Shown in pieces: positions 37,197-47,219 of a stretch of DNA of 64,000 nucleotides. The position numbers and the translations under genes were made by a program. The notes under the pieces were generated by a model, which was not told the origin of the DNA, did not search any database, and saw only the letters and a program-made list of their open reading frames with translations. Origin of the DNA: Streptomyces subrutilus (lineage in GTDB: Bacteria > Actinomycetota > Actinomycetes > Streptomycetales > Streptomycetaceae); contig NZ_CP023701.1 of assembly GCF_008704535.1 (NCBI RefSeq), forward strand, positions 3,412,501 through 3,476,500, given 5' to 3'. Position 1 is the first letter of the stretch. Every line of letters begins with the position of its first letter.

Positions 37197-38165
37197 GTGA
37201 CCACCCCCGAACTCCCCCTGATCGACCAGAACGAAGACGGCTGCGGCGACGACTGCGGCTGCGGCGACGGCGAGGAGAGCGGCCTCGACCCGGCGCTGGC
37301 CGAGCTGCTCGCCGACGCGGGCCTGGACCCGATCGAGGTCGAGGACATCGCGCACATGGCGCTCGCCGAGGACCTGGACGGCGGCGTGGACGTGACCACC
37401 GTCGCGACGGTGCCCGAAGAGGCCGAGGCGGTCGCCGACTTCGTGGCGCGCGAGGACGGCGTCGTGGCCGGGCTGCGCATCGCCGAGGCCGTCTTCTCCG
37501 TGGTCTGCACGGAGGCCTTCGAGGTGGAGCGGCACGCGGAGGACGGCGACACCGTCGAGGCCGGGCAGGTGCTGCTCTCGGTCCGCGCCCGCACCCGCGA
37601 CCTGCTGACGGCGGAGCGCAGCGCGCTGAACGTCCTGTGCCGCCTGTCGGGGATCGCGACGGCGACCCGGCGCTGGGCGGACGCGCTGGACGGCACCGGT
37701 GCCAAGGTCCGCGACACCCGCAAGACCACGCCGGGCCTGCGGTCGCTGGAGAAGTACGCGGTGCGGTGCGGCGGCGGCGTCAACCACCGGATGTCGCTGT
37801 CCGACGCGGCGCTGGTCAAGGACAACCACGTGGTGGCGGCGGGCGGCGTCGCGCAGGCCTTCACGGCCGTGCGCGAGGCCTTCCCGGACGTGCCGATCGA
37901 GGTCGAGGTCGACACCCTGGAGCAGGTCGGCGAGGTGCTGGAGGCCGGCGCCGACCTGATCCTGCTGGACAACTTCACCGTCGCGCAGACCGCCGAGGCC
38001 GTCGCCCTGGTGGCCGGGCGGGCCACCCTGGAGTCCTCCGGCCGGCTCACCCTGGACTCCGCCCGCGACTACGCCCTGACCGGCGTGGACTACCTGGCGG
38101 TGGGCGCCCTGACCCACTCCTCGCCCATCCTGGACGTCGGCCTCGATCTGCGCGAGGCGGTGTAA
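37197..38165 (+). CDS. nadC: Nicotinate-nucleotide pyrophosphorylase (quinolinate phosphoribosyltransferase)
   Basis: Converts quinolinate and PRPP to nicotinate mononucleotide with CO2 release. 322 aa; core motifs include RTRDLLTAERSALNVL, DTRKTTPGLRSLEKYAV, GGGVNHRMSLSDAAL, KDNH, IEVEVDTLEQ, LLDNFT and the C-terminal VDYLAVGALTHS. The first ~35 residues are an acidic extension with Cys16, Cys20 and Cys22 (DGCGDDCGCGDG), absent from most NadC. GTG 37197 is chosen because GGAG lies 8 nt upstream; GTG 37191 overlaps the nadB stop. Next gene coaX starts 3 bp later. Confidence 0.94.
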   Translation: MTTPELPLIDQNEDGCGDDCGCGDGEESGLDPALAELLADAGLDPIEVEDIAHMALAEDLDGGVDVTTVATVPEEAEAVADFVAREDGVVAGLRIAEAVFSVVCTEAFEVERHAEDGDTVEAGQVLLSVRARTRDLLTAERSALNVLCRLSGIATATRRWADALDGTGAKVRDTRKTTPGLRSLEKYAVRCGGGVNHRMSLSDAALVKDNHVVAAGGVAQAFTAVREAFPDVPIEVEVDTLEQVGEVLEAGADLILLDNFTVAQTAEAVALVAGRATLESSGRLTLDSARDYALTGVDYLAVGALTHSSPILDVGLDLREAV

Positions 38166-38168
38166 CCC

Positions 38169-38978
38169 GTGCTCCTCACCATCGACGTGGGCAACACCCA
38201 CACGGTCCTGGGCCTGTTCGACGGTGACGAGATCGTCGAGCACTGGCGCATCTCCACCGACCCGCGGCGCACGGCCGACGAGATGGCCGTGCTCATGCAG
38301 GGCCTGATGGGGATGCACCCGATGCTCGGCACCGAGCTGGGCGACGGCATCCACGGCATCGCGATCTGCTCGACGGTGCCGTCGGTCCTGCACGAGCTGC
38401 GCGAGGTGACCCGCCGCTATTACGGGGACGTGCCCGCGGTGCTGGTGGAGCCGGGGATCAAGACGGGCGTGCCGATCCTCATGGACAACCCGAAGGAGGT
38501 CGGCGCGGACCGCATCATCAACGCGGTGGCGGCGGTCGAGCTGTACGGGGGTCCGGCGATCGTCGTGGACTTCGGCACGGCGACGACCTTCGACGCGGTC
38601 TCCGCGAAGGGCGAGTACGTGGGCGGGGTGATCTCCCCGGGCATCGAGATCTCGATGGAGGCCCTCGGCGTACGGGGCGCGCAGCTGCGGAAGATCGAGC
38701 TGGCCCGTCCGCGCAATGTGATCGGCAAGTCCACGGTCGAGGCGATGCAGTCGGGCGTGGTCTACGGCTTCGCGGGCCAGGTCGACGGGGTCGTCGCCCG
38801 GATGGCGAAGGAGCTGGCGGGTCCGCACGGCGACCCGGACGACGTCCGGGTCATCGCCACGGGCGGGCTGGCGCCGATGGTCCTGGGCGAGTCCTCGGTG
38901 ATCGACGACCACGAGCCGTGGCTGACCCTGATCGGCCTGCGGCTGGTGTACGAGCGCAACGCGCCCAACTTCGAGTAG
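38169..38978 (+). CDS. coaX: Type III pantothenate kinase
   Basis: First committed enzyme of CoA synthesis, phosphorylating pantothenate; the type III form is insensitive to CoA feedback and needs a monovalent cation. 269 aa, ASKHA fold: phosphate-1 loop DVGNTHTVLGLFDG, VGADRIINAVAA, phosphate-2 DFGTATTFDAVS, and SPGIEISMEAL. GTG start 3 bp after nadC. As last gene of a panC-nadB-nadC-coaX operon it couples pantothenate formation to its use. A strong terminator follows. Confidence 0.95.
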   Translation: MLLTIDVGNTHTVLGLFDGDEIVEHWRISTDPRRTADEMAVLMQGLMGMHPMLGTELGDGIHGIAICSTVPSVLHELREVTRRYYGDVPAVLVEPGIKTGVPILMDNPKEVGADRIINAVAAVELYGGPAIVVDFGTATTFDAVSAKGEYVGGVISPGIEISMEALGVRGAQLRKIELARPRNVIGKSTVEAMQSGVVYGFAGQVDGVVARMAKELAGPHGDPDDVRVIATGGLAPMVLGESSVIDDHEPWLTLIGLRLVYERNAPNFE

Positions 38979-38986
38979 CCGGGGCA

Positions 38987-39029
38987 GGGGCCGAGAGGGG
39001 CGACCGGGCCGGTCGCCCCTCCCGGCCCC
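38987..39029 (+). terminator. Terminator of the panC-nadBC-coaX operon
   Basis: A 19-bp stem (38987-39005 with 39011-39029) with a single mismatch and 5-nt loop starts 9 bp after the coaX stop codon. Confidence 0.85.
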
Positions 39030-39081
39030 GCCGGTTCGCCCGCCCGCTCCGCCCCCGTCCGCAGCGGCCCGCCGGGCGCGC

Positions 39082-39300
39082 TCAGCACGGCCGGCAGGGC
39101 CGCGGGCGACGCAGCAGACGGCGGGCGGCGGCCCGCCAGGGGTGGGCGGCGCTGCGGCCGTCGAGGACGGCGCGGAAGCGGGCCCGCGACCGGACCGCGC
39201 GCAGTGCGGCGAGGTCGCCCCGGCCCGGCGGCGGGGGCATCGGGGCGTCCTGCTGCGCTGCCCGCCAGGTGTCGAGGAGGTACTGCTCGATCGCTGTCAT
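39082..39300 (-). CDS. Small hypothetical protein, 72 residues
   Basis: Begins MTAIEQYLLDTWRAAQ and continues with a Pro-rich turn and an Arg-rich amphipathic helix (DLAALRAVRSRARFRAVL), ending in a basic CRPC tail. Small proteins with this kind of opening are, from memory, common in Streptomyces, which supports a real gene. No membrane segment or known domain. It lies downstream of the ECF sigma gene in the same direction, after an inverted repeat. Antisense frames are open too, so confidence is moderate. Confidence 0.55.
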   Translation of the reverse strand: MTAIEQYLLDTWRAAQQDAPMPPPPGRGDLAALRAVRSRARFRAVLDGRSAAHPWRAAARRLLRRPRPCRPC

Positions 39301-39338
39301 GACCCCAGCCTCCGCCTGCCGCCCGGGGCTCCGCGCGC

Positions 39339-39354
39339 CGATTGACGCGCGCCG

Positions 39355-39361
<7 letters not shown>
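39339..39361 (-). terminator. Inverted repeat over the ECF sigma stop codon
   Basis: CGATTGACG (39339-39347) and its exact complement (39353-39361) flank a 5-nt centre. The repeat covers the TGA of the sigma gene. It is probably a terminator, but it could also be an operator for the next gene. Confidence 0.5.
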
Positions 39362-40531
<1,170 letters not shown>

Positions 40532-40535
<4 letters not shown>

Positions 40536-40942
40536 TCCGTGACGGTGGGGCGGCACGCGGAGAGGAAGGGGCGCAGCTCCAGCCACTCGTGGATCGGCCG
40601 GCCGCCCGCTCCGGGGGCGGCGGACAGTTCCCCGGCCAGTTCGACGGCGCGCTCGTGGCTGTCGACGTCGATCACCATCCAGCCCGCGATGAGGTCCTTG
40701 GTCTCCGCGAAGGGGCCGTCGGTGACCGGCGGGCGGCCCTCTCCGTCGTACCGGACGAAGGTCCCCTCGGGGGCGAGCGCCTGCGAGTCGACGAACTCCC
40801 CGGTCCCTTCGAGGCGGGCCGCGAAGTCGTTCATGTACTGCACGTGGGCCGAGATCTCCTCCGGCGTCCACCGGTCCATGGGCACGTCGTTGACCGCCGC
40901 CGGGGCGCCGCGGTAGTGCTTGAGCAGCAGGTACTTGGCCAT
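40532..40942 (-). CDS. DGPF (YCII-related) protein, partner of the ECF42 sigma factor
   Basis: A 136-residue ferredoxin-like YCII/DGPF protein with the naming motif VTDGPFAETKDLIAGWMVIDVDS. Such genes are almost always next to ECF42 sigma genes. Their role is unsettled, as deletion often has no effect on sigma activity. The ATG at 40942 has AGGAGA upstream with good spacing. Its stop overlaps the sigma GTG, so the pair is translationally coupled. Confidence 0.92.
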
Positions 40943-40995
40943 GGTGGTTCTCCTGGGTTCGGGTGCGGCCCATTGTGGCCGCGTTCACCACCGGG

Positions 40996-41022
40996 GACGG
41001 AGCGGGCCACGGGTTCTCGACA
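40996..41022 (-). promoter_or_regulatory. Candidate ECF42-type promoter of the DGPF-sigma operon
   Basis: On the minus strand TGTCGA (41022-41017) and CGTC (40999-40996) are 17 bp apart, resembling the TGTCGA-type -35 and CG-rich -10 that I recall for ECF42 target promoters. It lies about 53 bp before the DGPF ATG. It implies autoregulation. Identified by eye. Confidence 0.5.
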
Positions 41023-41157
41023 CCGATGCCCGAAGTTCTTTCGACGGCGGCCCGCGGCGGTCCCCTACGGTCCCCGGCGGCCGCCCGTAGGCCGTACGGC
41101 CGTGCCCGGGGCGCGCTCCGGCGGCGGGTCCGGCGGGCGGCCCGGCATGATGGTCCG

Positions 41158-42282
41158 ATGAGCGTCACCATCGACATCTCCGGTCTCCCCGCCGAGCGGA
41201 TCACCTTCGCGCCCTCGCCGCTGGCCGAGTTGTGCATGGCCCTGCACGCGCTCTCGCAGCCCGCCCACCACCCCCGGCTGACCTCCTGGACCACGGCCAC
41301 CGCCGCCGGGCTCGACCCGTGCCTCGCGGAGCGGCTGCTGGAGGCCGAGTTCCTGTGGCGCAGCTCCTTCTCCGACATCTTCATGGCCTTCGCCGGCACC
41401 CCCGGCGGCACCGGCCGCCCCGCCGCGACCCTCGCCGGCGAGCTCGACGTGCTCGACCGGATGGACGACGAGCAGTTCGTGATGGCCGCCCTGGAGGACT
41501 GCCGGCCGGGCCTCTACAACGGGGGCGGCGGCCGCTCCCCGCTGCGCGACCCGGCCGCGCGGGCCAGGGCCCTGGAGGCCGCGGCCGCCCGCGGGCCGCG
41601 CCCGCTGGAGTTCTCGGCCAGGCTGTTGGACGACACGGCCGCCGTACGGGTGTGGATGCGGCGGCTGCTGGAGGACTGCGACGAGGCGTTCTTCGGCGAG
41701 ACCTGGCGGCGCATCGAGCCGGCCCAGAGCGCCGACGCCCGCCACAAGACCGAGGTGCTGCGCCGCAAGGGGCTGCCGGCCGCCCTGAAGGAGGTCTCGG
41801 CGGCCCTCAGCGTGGACCCGTCGCTCACCACGATCACCGCCGACAAGATGGTCCACGGCTCGACCAGCGCCACCGACCCCCGAATAGGCACCGGCCTGGT
41901 CTTCGTACCGACCGACTTCGGCTGGCCGCACCTGCTCGTGCTGCACGCACCGGGCTGGCTGCCGGTGGTGCACTACCCGGTCGGCTCCCCCGAACCCGCC
42001 TCCTCGCCGGGCTCGGTGGAGCTGCTCCAGCGCCGGATGGAGGCGCTGGCGCACCCGATGCGGATGATGCTCTGCCGGAGCCTGGCCCGGGCCCCGTACA
42101 CGACGAGCGAGCTCGCGGCCGTGTACGGGATCACCGCGCCGGAGGTGTCGCGGCACCTGGCCGTCCTGAAGCGGGCGGGTCTGATGCACACGCGGCGCCA
42201 GGGCCGGTACTCCCAGCACCAGTTGGACCTGCCGGCGGTCGCCCGCATCGGTACGGACTTCATCGAGGGCATCCTGCGCTGA
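41158..42282 (+). CDS. DUF5937/ArsR-type helix-turn-helix regulator
   Basis: A 374-residue regulator. The large N-terminal domain (about 1-285) resembles the DUF5937 region of actinobacterial ArsR-like proteins (LAELCMALHALSQPAHHP, DKMVHGSTSATDPRIG). The C-terminal winged helix (about 300-365) reads MEALAHPMRMMLCRSLARAPYTTSELA and ITAPEVSRHLAVLKRAGLMHTRRQGRYSQH (in parts), a typical ArsR reading head without metal-binding cysteines in its alpha-3 helix. The ATG at 41158 has no strong ribosome-binding site. It is divergent from the DGPF-sigma operon. Ligand unknown. Confidence 0.82.
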   Translation: MSVTIDISGLPAERITFAPSPLAELCMALHALSQPAHHPRLTSWTTATAAGLDPCLAERLLEAEFLWRSSFSDIFMAFAGTPGGTGRPAATLAGELDVLDRMDDEQFVMAALEDCRPGLYNGGGGRSPLRDPAARARALEAAAARGPRPLEFSARLLDDTAAVRVWMRRLLEDCDEAFFGETWRRIEPAQSADARHKTEVLRRKGLPAALKEVSAALSVDPSLTTITADKMVHGSTSATDPRIGTGLVFVPTDFGWPHLLVLHAPGWLPVVHYPVGSPEPASSPGSVELLQRRMEALAHPMRMMLCRSLARAPYTTSELAAVYGITAPEVSRHLAVLKRAGLMHTRRQGRYSQHQLDLPAVARIGTDFIEGILR

Positions 42283-42287
42283 CGCGA

Positions 42288-42310
42288 AACCGGCCGGACA
42301 GTGGCCGGTT
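42288..42310 (+). terminator. Hairpin after the ArsR-type gene
   Basis: AACCGGCC (42288-42295) pairs perfectly with 42303-42310 around a 7-nt loop, 6 bp after the stop codon. A likely terminator. Confidence 0.6.
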
Positions 42311-42531
42311 CTGGACGGCGCGAATTCTCCGATATACGGAATTCATAAACCGGAAGCAGTGAAAGGTCTGGCCAGAGTGGCCCGTTGCTGTCTAACGTGC
42401 GACCACCGCGCGACCACCGGCGCCCCGCGCGTGTGCACCGCGACCGTCCCACCGCCCCACCGCCCGGCTTCGCCGTGCCCGGATACGCCCAGCTCCGCCC
42501 TGCTCTGCTCGTCTGTCGTGGAAGGACCTTC
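42311..42531 (+). promoter_or_regulatory. Upstream region of the M28 peptidase gene with an AT-rich imperfect palindrome
   Basis: About 220 bp non-coding. The segment 42322-42344 (GAATTCTCCG, ATATA, then CGGAATTC) is an imperfect inverted repeat and the most AT-rich spot nearby, a plausible promoter or operator. The remainder is ordinary GC-rich DNA with short GCGACCACC repeats. No gene seen. Confidence 0.35.
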
Positions 42532-44082
42532 ATGCCCTCACGCCGTATAGCCGCAGCAACCGCCGCCCTGGCAGCCGCGGCCCTCGTCTCGCCCCTGCTC
42601 CTGGCCGGGCCGGCCGGTGCCACCGGCGGCCCGCAGAGCGACGCCGCCAAGGGCGACGCGCTCGCCGGGAAACTGGTCAAGGAGGCGACCGGCAAGGGCG
42701 CCAACAACCACCTGAAGGTGTTCCAGGCGATCGCCGACTACAACAAGGGCACCCGCGTGGCCGGCTCCAAGGGCCACCAGCAGTCGGCCCTCTACGTCGA
42801 GGCCGTCCTGCGGGCCTCGGGCTACAAGGTGACCAGGAACGAGTTCGACTTCGTGTACGTCGAGACCGTCGCCGAGAAGCTCACGGTGAACGGCTCCGCC
42901 GGGCGCGACGTCCCGATCCACCTGATGACGTACACCAAGAGCGGCCCGGCGGACGGCGTCACCGCGCGCCTCGCCGTCGCCCCGGTCGACGCGGACGGCA
43001 CGAACGGCTGCGAGCCCGGCGACTTCGCCGCCGGCGCCTTCACCGGCAAGATCGCCCTCGTCAAGCGCGGTGGCTGCACCTTCGCGGTGAAGCAGGAGAA
43101 CGCGGCGGCGGCCGGCGCGGTCGGCGCGATCATCTACAACAACACCGAAGGCGCCCTCAACGGCACCCTCGGCGACCCGGCCGCGGGCAAGGTGCCCACC
43201 GGCGGCGTCACCCAGGCCGAGGGCGAGCGGCTCGCCGCCGAGGCCGCGGCCGGGCCGGTCGAGGTCACCCTCGACATCCGCGAGCTGCGCGAGAACCGCA
43301 AGACCTACAACGTCGTCGCCGAGACCCGCGGCGGCGACGCGAACAACACCGTCTTCCTCGGCGCGCACCTCGACTCGGTCGCGGTGGGCCCGGGCATCAA
43401 CGACAACGGCTCCGGCTCGGCCGGCATCCTCCAGGTCGCCCAGCGGCTCGCGAGCAGCCAGACGAAGATCAAGAACAAGGTCAAGTTCGCCTGGTGGTCG
43501 GCGGAGGAGTTCGGCCTGCTCGGCTCCGAGGCGTACGTCGCCGGGCTGACCGACGCGCAGAAGAAGCAGATCAAGCTCTACCTGAACTTCGACATGATCG
43601 CCTCGCCCAACGCCGCCTACTTCGTCTACGACGGCGACGACTCGGACGCGACCGGCTCGGGCCCCGGCCCGGCGGGCTCCGCCCAGATCGAGAAGGGCAT
43701 CACCGACTTCCTCGACTCGAAGAAGATCCCGCACGCGGGCACGGACTTCTCCGGCCGCTCGGACTACGGCCCCTTCATCGAGGTCGGCATCCCCTCCGGC
43801 GGCACCTTCACCGGCGCCGAGGGCATCAAGACCGCGGCCGAGGCCGCCGTGTTCGGCGGACAGGCCGGTGTCGCCTACGACGTGAACTACCACGGCAAGG
43901 GTGACGACATCACCAACATCAACCAGAAGGCGCTCGACGTCAACGTCGACGTCATCGCGGACGCGGTCGGCCACTACGCCTACGACCTCGCCCCGCTGAC
44001 GAAGCCGGCCGCGCCCAAGCCGACCCCCGGCGGCGGCACCGGCGGCGGTCTGCACCAGGGACACGACGAGGTCAAGCAGTAA
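42532..44082 (+). CDS. Secreted M28 family aminopeptidase with PA domain
   Basis: A 516-residue exported zinc aminopeptidase. Signal peptide about 1-31 (ends AGPAGA). A protease-associated domain is inserted before and within the catalytic part (IALVKRGGCTFAVKQENAAAAGAVGAI, shown in parts: VKRGGCTF, AAGAVGAIIYNN). Zn-site segments follow: LGAHLDSVAVGPGINDNGSG, WWSAEEFGLLGS (general-base Glu), FDMIASPN, DFSGRSDYGPF and the YHGKGDD His. The Gly/His-rich tail is probably flexible. The ATG at 42532 has GGAAGG upstream. It resembles the S. griseus aminopeptidase family and should release N-terminal hydrophobic residues outside the cell. Confidence 0.93.
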   Translation: MPSRRIAAATAALAAAALVSPLLLAGPAGATGGPQSDAAKGDALAGKLVKEATGKGANNHLKVFQAIADYNKGTRVAGSKGHQQSALYVEAVLRASGYKVTRNEFDFVYVETVAEKLTVNGSAGRDVPIHLMTYTKSGPADGVTARLAVAPVDADGTNGCEPGDFAAGAFTGKIALVKRGGCTFAVKQENAAAAGAVGAIIYNNTEGALNGTLGDPAAGKVPTGGVTQAEGERLAAEAAAGPVEVTLDIRELRENRKTYNVVAETRGGDANNTVFLGAHLDSVAVGPGINDNGSGSAGILQVAQRLASSQTKIKNKVKFAWWSAEEFGLLGSEAYVAGLTDAQKKQIKLYLNFDMIASPNAAYFVYDGDDSDATGSGPGPAGSAQIEKGITDFLDSKKIPHAGTDFSGRSDYGPFIEVGIPSGGTFTGAEGIKTAAEAAVFGGQAGVAYDVNYHGKGDDITNINQKALDVNVDVIADAVGHYAYDLAPLTKPAAPKPTPGGGTGGGLHQGHDEVKQ

Positions 44083-44100
44083 CAGCGCACCGGGCACCAC

Positions 44101-44134
44101 GGAGGGGCCGGATCCCACGGGACCCGGCCCCTCC
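44101..44134. terminator. Terminator between convergent M28 peptidase and MidA-like genes
   Basis: A 16-bp near-perfect stem (44101-44116 with 44119-44134, one A/G mismatch) directly after the peptidase stop. GC-rich and suited to both strands. Confidence 0.75.
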
Positions 44135-44185
44135 CCGCGTCCCCGCCCGAGCCGGCCGGCCCTCCCCGCACCGGCCGCCCCTCCC

Positions 44186-45169
44186 TCAGCCCCCGCCGTC
44201 CCCCGGCCACGCCGGGATCCCGACCGGCTGGACCAGCCAGCCGAACGCGCCCAGCCCGGTCGCCGACGTCAGCTCCGCCGCCTCCCCGGCCGCGGCCAAG
44301 GCCCGTACGTAGGCCGCCGGGTCGGTCGTCGCCAGCGCCAGCGGGGGCCGCGCGCCCGAGACGCCGAGCGAGCGCAGCGCCTCCCGCTGGGTCAGCAGCA
44401 CCGCGCCGGGGCCCGCGCAGGCGTCCAGGGCCACGTGGGCGGTGACGTCGCAGCCGCCGTCCGGGACGGGCGCGACCTCCCGGCCCGCCCGGAAGCCCGT
44501 CAGCGTGCCGTACGGGGGCCGCGTCGCCCGGGTGTGGGCATAGTCCACGGCCACCGCCAGCCCCCGCTCCACGCTCCCCGCGGCCGCCGCCCAGGCCTCG
44601 TCGCGCGGCCGGCCGATCTCGGCCCGGCCGCCGCCCGGCCACCAGCGCTCCAGCCAGGCCCGGTCCGCGGCCTCCAGCGGGCCGCCGGGGCTCTCCGCAC
44701 CGTCGGGCGCGACCAGCACGTAGCGCCCGTCCTCCGCGACCTCCAGCGGGACGTTGTCCAGCCACTCGTTGGCGAACAGCAGCCCCGTCGTCCGCTCGGG
44801 CGGGGCCGGCGCCCAGACGATCCGCGGGTCCAGCCCCGCCGGACGCTCCGCCCGCTCCACCGCGCGGGGGCGCACCCGCGCCGCCACCTCCGCGGGCAGC
44901 GCGGCGAGCACCCCGGTCAGCAGTTCCCCGCGCCCGGCCCCCACGTCCACCAGGTCCAGCCCCGCCGGACGGCCGAGCTCGGCGTCCACCCACAGCAGCA
45001 GCCGGGCCACCGCGCCCGCGTACAGCCCGGAGGCGTGCACCGAGGTACGGAAGTGTCCGGCCGGGCCCGGGCCGCCCCGGCGCACGTAGAAACCGTCGGG
45101 GCCGTACAGCGCGGCCTCCATCGCCGCACGCCAGCGCACCGGGCCCGCGGACTCGCTCTCAGCACTCAT
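44186..45169 (-). CDS. MidA/NDUFAF7-like SAM-dependent methyltransferase
   Basis: A 327-residue class I methyltransferase of the DUF185/MidA family. SAM motif I is in [18 protein letters not shown]. The family-specific segments [15 protein letters not shown] and [13 protein letters not shown] are present, the latter including the acidic residue expected near the substrate. The human member NDUFAF7 methylates an Arg of complex I subunit NDUFS2 (NuoD homologue). A NuoD paralogue is encoded 4 kb away here. ATG 45169 has TAGCCT 7 nt upstream (leaderless). It is divergent from the histidine kinase gene. Confidence 0.85.
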   Translation of the reverse strand: MSAESESAGPVRWRAAMEAALYGPDGFYVRRGGPGPAGHFRTSVHASGLYAGAVARLLLWVDAELGRPAGLDLVDVGAGRGELLTGVLAALPAEVAARVRPRAVERAERPAGLDPRIVWAPAPPERTTGLLFANEWLDNVPLEVAEDGRYVLVAPDGAESPGGPLEAADRAWLERWWPGGGRAEIGRPRDEAWAAAAGSVERGLAVAVDYAHTRATRPPYGTLTGFRAGREVAPVPDGGCDVTAHVALDACAGPGAVLLTQREALRSLGVSGARPPLALATTDPAAYVRALAAAGEAAELTSATGLGAFGWLVQPVGIPAWPGDGGG

Positions 45170-45275
45170 TGCGCACAGGCTAGGCTCACCCTCCACCTTC
45201 GGGAGTACGCCCCCGGCGCAAGGTCGCACCTGTGGTTGACTCCAGCACCTATCTCCTTTCCCTACTCTGGGTTAC

Positions 45276-46475
45276 GTGCAGCGCCTCTACGACTTCCTCC
45301 GCAGACACCCCACGGGCGTCGACAGCTTCTGGGCCGTCTTCTTCTGCGGCCTGTCCCTGCTGAACGTGGCGACGCTGAGCACGAGCACCACCCTGCGCTT
45401 CGCCTCGGTCCCGGTGGCCCTGGCCATGAGCGCCGTCGTCGCCCTGCGCCGCAAGTGGACCCGGCCGGCGTTCTGGCTGACCCTCGGCGCGGGCCTCTAC
45501 CAGCTGGTCCTCGGCATCCCCGCACAGTTCGCCGACTTCGCCATGCTCGTCATCCTCTTCACCGTGGCCGCCGGCGACGTCCCGCGCTGGGTCTCGCGCA
45601 CCGCACTGGGCGCCGGCCTGCTGGCCTCCCCGCTCTACTTCCTGCGCTTCGGCGTGGACAAGGGCTCCGGCACCACCGACGAGGTCCTCTTCACCCTGTT
45701 CGTCATCGTCCCCTTCGCCCTCGCCTGGGTGATGGGCGACTCCCTGCGCACCCGCCGGGCCTACTACGCCCAGCTCATCGAGCGCAACGAACGGCTGGAG
45801 AACCAGCGCGAGGCCCAGGCCAAGGTGGCGGTCGCCGCCGAGCGGGCCCGGATCGCCCGCGAGCTGCACGACGTCGTCGCCCACAACGTGTCGGTGATGG
45901 TGGTCCAGGCCGACGGGGCCGCGTACGTCATGGACGTCGCCCCCGACCAGGCCAAGGAGGCCCTCCAGACCATCTCCGGCACCGGCCGCCAGGCCCTCGC
46001 CGAGATGCGCCGCCTGCTGGGCGTGCTGCGCACCGGCGAGCCGCAGGAGTCCGAGGACTACGTGCCGCAGCCGGACGTCGAGCAGATCGAGTTCCTGGTC
46101 GAACAGGTACGGGCCGCCGGGCTGGACGTGGACTTCGAGGTCGAGGGCGCCCCGCGCAAGCTCCCCACCGGCGTCGAGCTGACGGCGTACCGGATCGTGC
46201 AGGAGGCGCTGACCAACACCCGCAAGCACGGCGGCCCCGACGCCAGGGCCAGCGTCCGGCTGGTCTACTTCGACGACGGCCTGGGCCTGCTGATCGAGGA
46301 CGACGGGCGCGGCGCGGCCCACGAGCTGTACGAGGACGGCGGCGCGGACGGCGCCGGGCACGGCCTGATCGGCATGCGCGAGCGGATCGGTATGGTCGGC
46401 GGAACCCTGGACACCGGGCCGCGGCCCGGCGGCGGCTTCCGGATCAGCGCACTGCTTCCCCTGAAGAAGAGTTGA
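45276..46475 (+). CDS. NarL-type sensor histidine kinase
   Basis: A 399-residue membrane kinase of the HisKA_3 class. Four to five hydrophobic helices span residues 15-155 with short loops, so it probably senses within or near the membrane. The phospho-acceptor is H198 in ERARIARELHDVVAHN. The ATPase domain shows the N-box VQEALTNTRKHGG and G-boxes IEDDGRG and GHGLIGMRERI. TACTCT lies 7 nt before the GTG (45276), with a TTGACT 21 bp further upstream. It is co-transcribed with the LuxR-type regulator 17 bp downstream. Stimulus unknown. Confidence 0.92.
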   Translation: MQRLYDFLRRHPTGVDSFWAVFFCGLSLLNVATLSTSTTLRFASVPVALAMSAVVALRRKWTRPAFWLTLGAGLYQLVLGIPAQFADFAMLVILFTVAAGDVPRWVSRTALGAGLLASPLYFLRFGVDKGSGTTDEVLFTLFVIVPFALAWVMGDSLRTRRAYYAQLIERNERLENQREAQAKVAVAAERARIARELHDVVAHNVSVMVVQADGAAYVMDVAPDQAKEALQTISGTGRQALAEMRRLLGVLRTGEPQESEDYVPQPDVEQIEFLVEQVRAAGLDVDFEVEGAPRKLPTGVELTAYRIVQEALTNTRKHGGPDARASVRLVYFDDGLGLLIEDDGRGAAHELYEDGGADGAGHGLIGMRERIGMVGGTLDTGPRPGGGFRISALLPLKKS

Positions 46476-46492
46476 AGAGGACGAGGTAACTG

Positions 46493-47170
46493 ATGTCCAT
46501 CCGAGTGATGCTCGTCGACGACCAGGTGCTGCTGCGCACCGGCTTCCGGATGGTGCTCGCCGCCCAGCCGGACATGGAGGTCGTCGCCGAGGCGGGCAAC
46601 GGCCTGGAGGCGCTGGAGGTGCTGCGGGCCACGAAGGTGGACGTGGTGCTGATGGACGTCCGCATGCCGAAGCTCGACGGGGTCGAGGCGACACGGCGGA
46701 TCTGCGAGCCGGAGGAGCACCCGAAGGTGATCATCCTGACCACCTTCGACCTGGACGAGTACGCCTTCTCCGGCCTGAAGGCCGGGGCCAGCGGCTTCAT
46801 GCTGAAGGACGTGCCGCCGGCCGAACTGCTCGCTGCGATCCGCTCCGTGCACAGCGGCGACGCGGTCGTCGCCCCGTCCACGACGCGGCGGCTGCTGGAC
46901 CGGTTCGCGCCGATGCTGCCGACGACCACGCAGGAGCCGAAGAACAAGGAGGTCGAGCGGCTGACGGAGCGCGAGCGCGAGGTCATGCTGCTCGTCGCCC
47001 AGGGCCTGTCGAACGGCGAGATCGCGGCGCGGCTGGTGCTGTCGGAGGCGACGGTCAAGACGCACGTGGGCCGCATCCTGACCAAGCTCGGCCTGCGCGA
47101 CCGCGTCCAGGTCGTGGTCCTCGCCTACGAGACGGGCCTGGTCCGCGCGGGCGGCGGCCCGGGGGCGTAG
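46493..47170 (+). CDS. NarL/LuxR-type response regulator
   Basis: A 225-residue response regulator. The receiver domain has VDDQ (D9, D10), D55 in LMDVRMP and a Lys in MLKDVPP. A linker leads to the LuxR helix-turn-helix (LTEREREVMLLVAQGLSNGEIAARL, in parts: LTEREREVMLL, SNGEIAARLVLSEATVKTHV). The ATG at 46493 follows GAGG with 6-nt spacing. It pairs with the preceding kinase. The target genes may include the neighbours, but no operator was recognised. Confidence 0.93.
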   Translation: MSIRVMLVDDQVLLRTGFRMVLAAQPDMEVVAEAGNGLEALEVLRATKVDVVLMDVRMPKLDGVEATRRICEPEEHPKVIILTTFDLDEYAFSGLKAGASGFMLKDVPPAELLAAIRSVHSGDAVVAPSTTRRLLDRFAPMLPTTTQEPKNKEVERLTEREREVMLLVAQGLSNGEIAARLVLSEATVKTHVGRILTKLGLRDRVQVVVLAYETGLVRAGGGPGA

Positions 47171-47189
47171 GGCCGGGCCCACCCGGCCC
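47170..47189. terminator. Hairpin between convergent regulator and bPH genes
   Basis: GGGCCGGG (47170-47177) pairs with 47182-47189 around a 4-nt loop, beginning on the last base of the regulator stop codon. Confidence 0.55.
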
Positions 47190-47219
47190 CGCCCGGCCCG
47201 CCCGTCGCGTCACGTCGCG

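Noticed and set aside
42359..42550. A 63-codon frame upstream of the M28 peptidase
   Set aside because: Composition is random (Cys/Pro/Ser/Thr) and it overlaps the ribosome-binding site and start of the peptidase gene.
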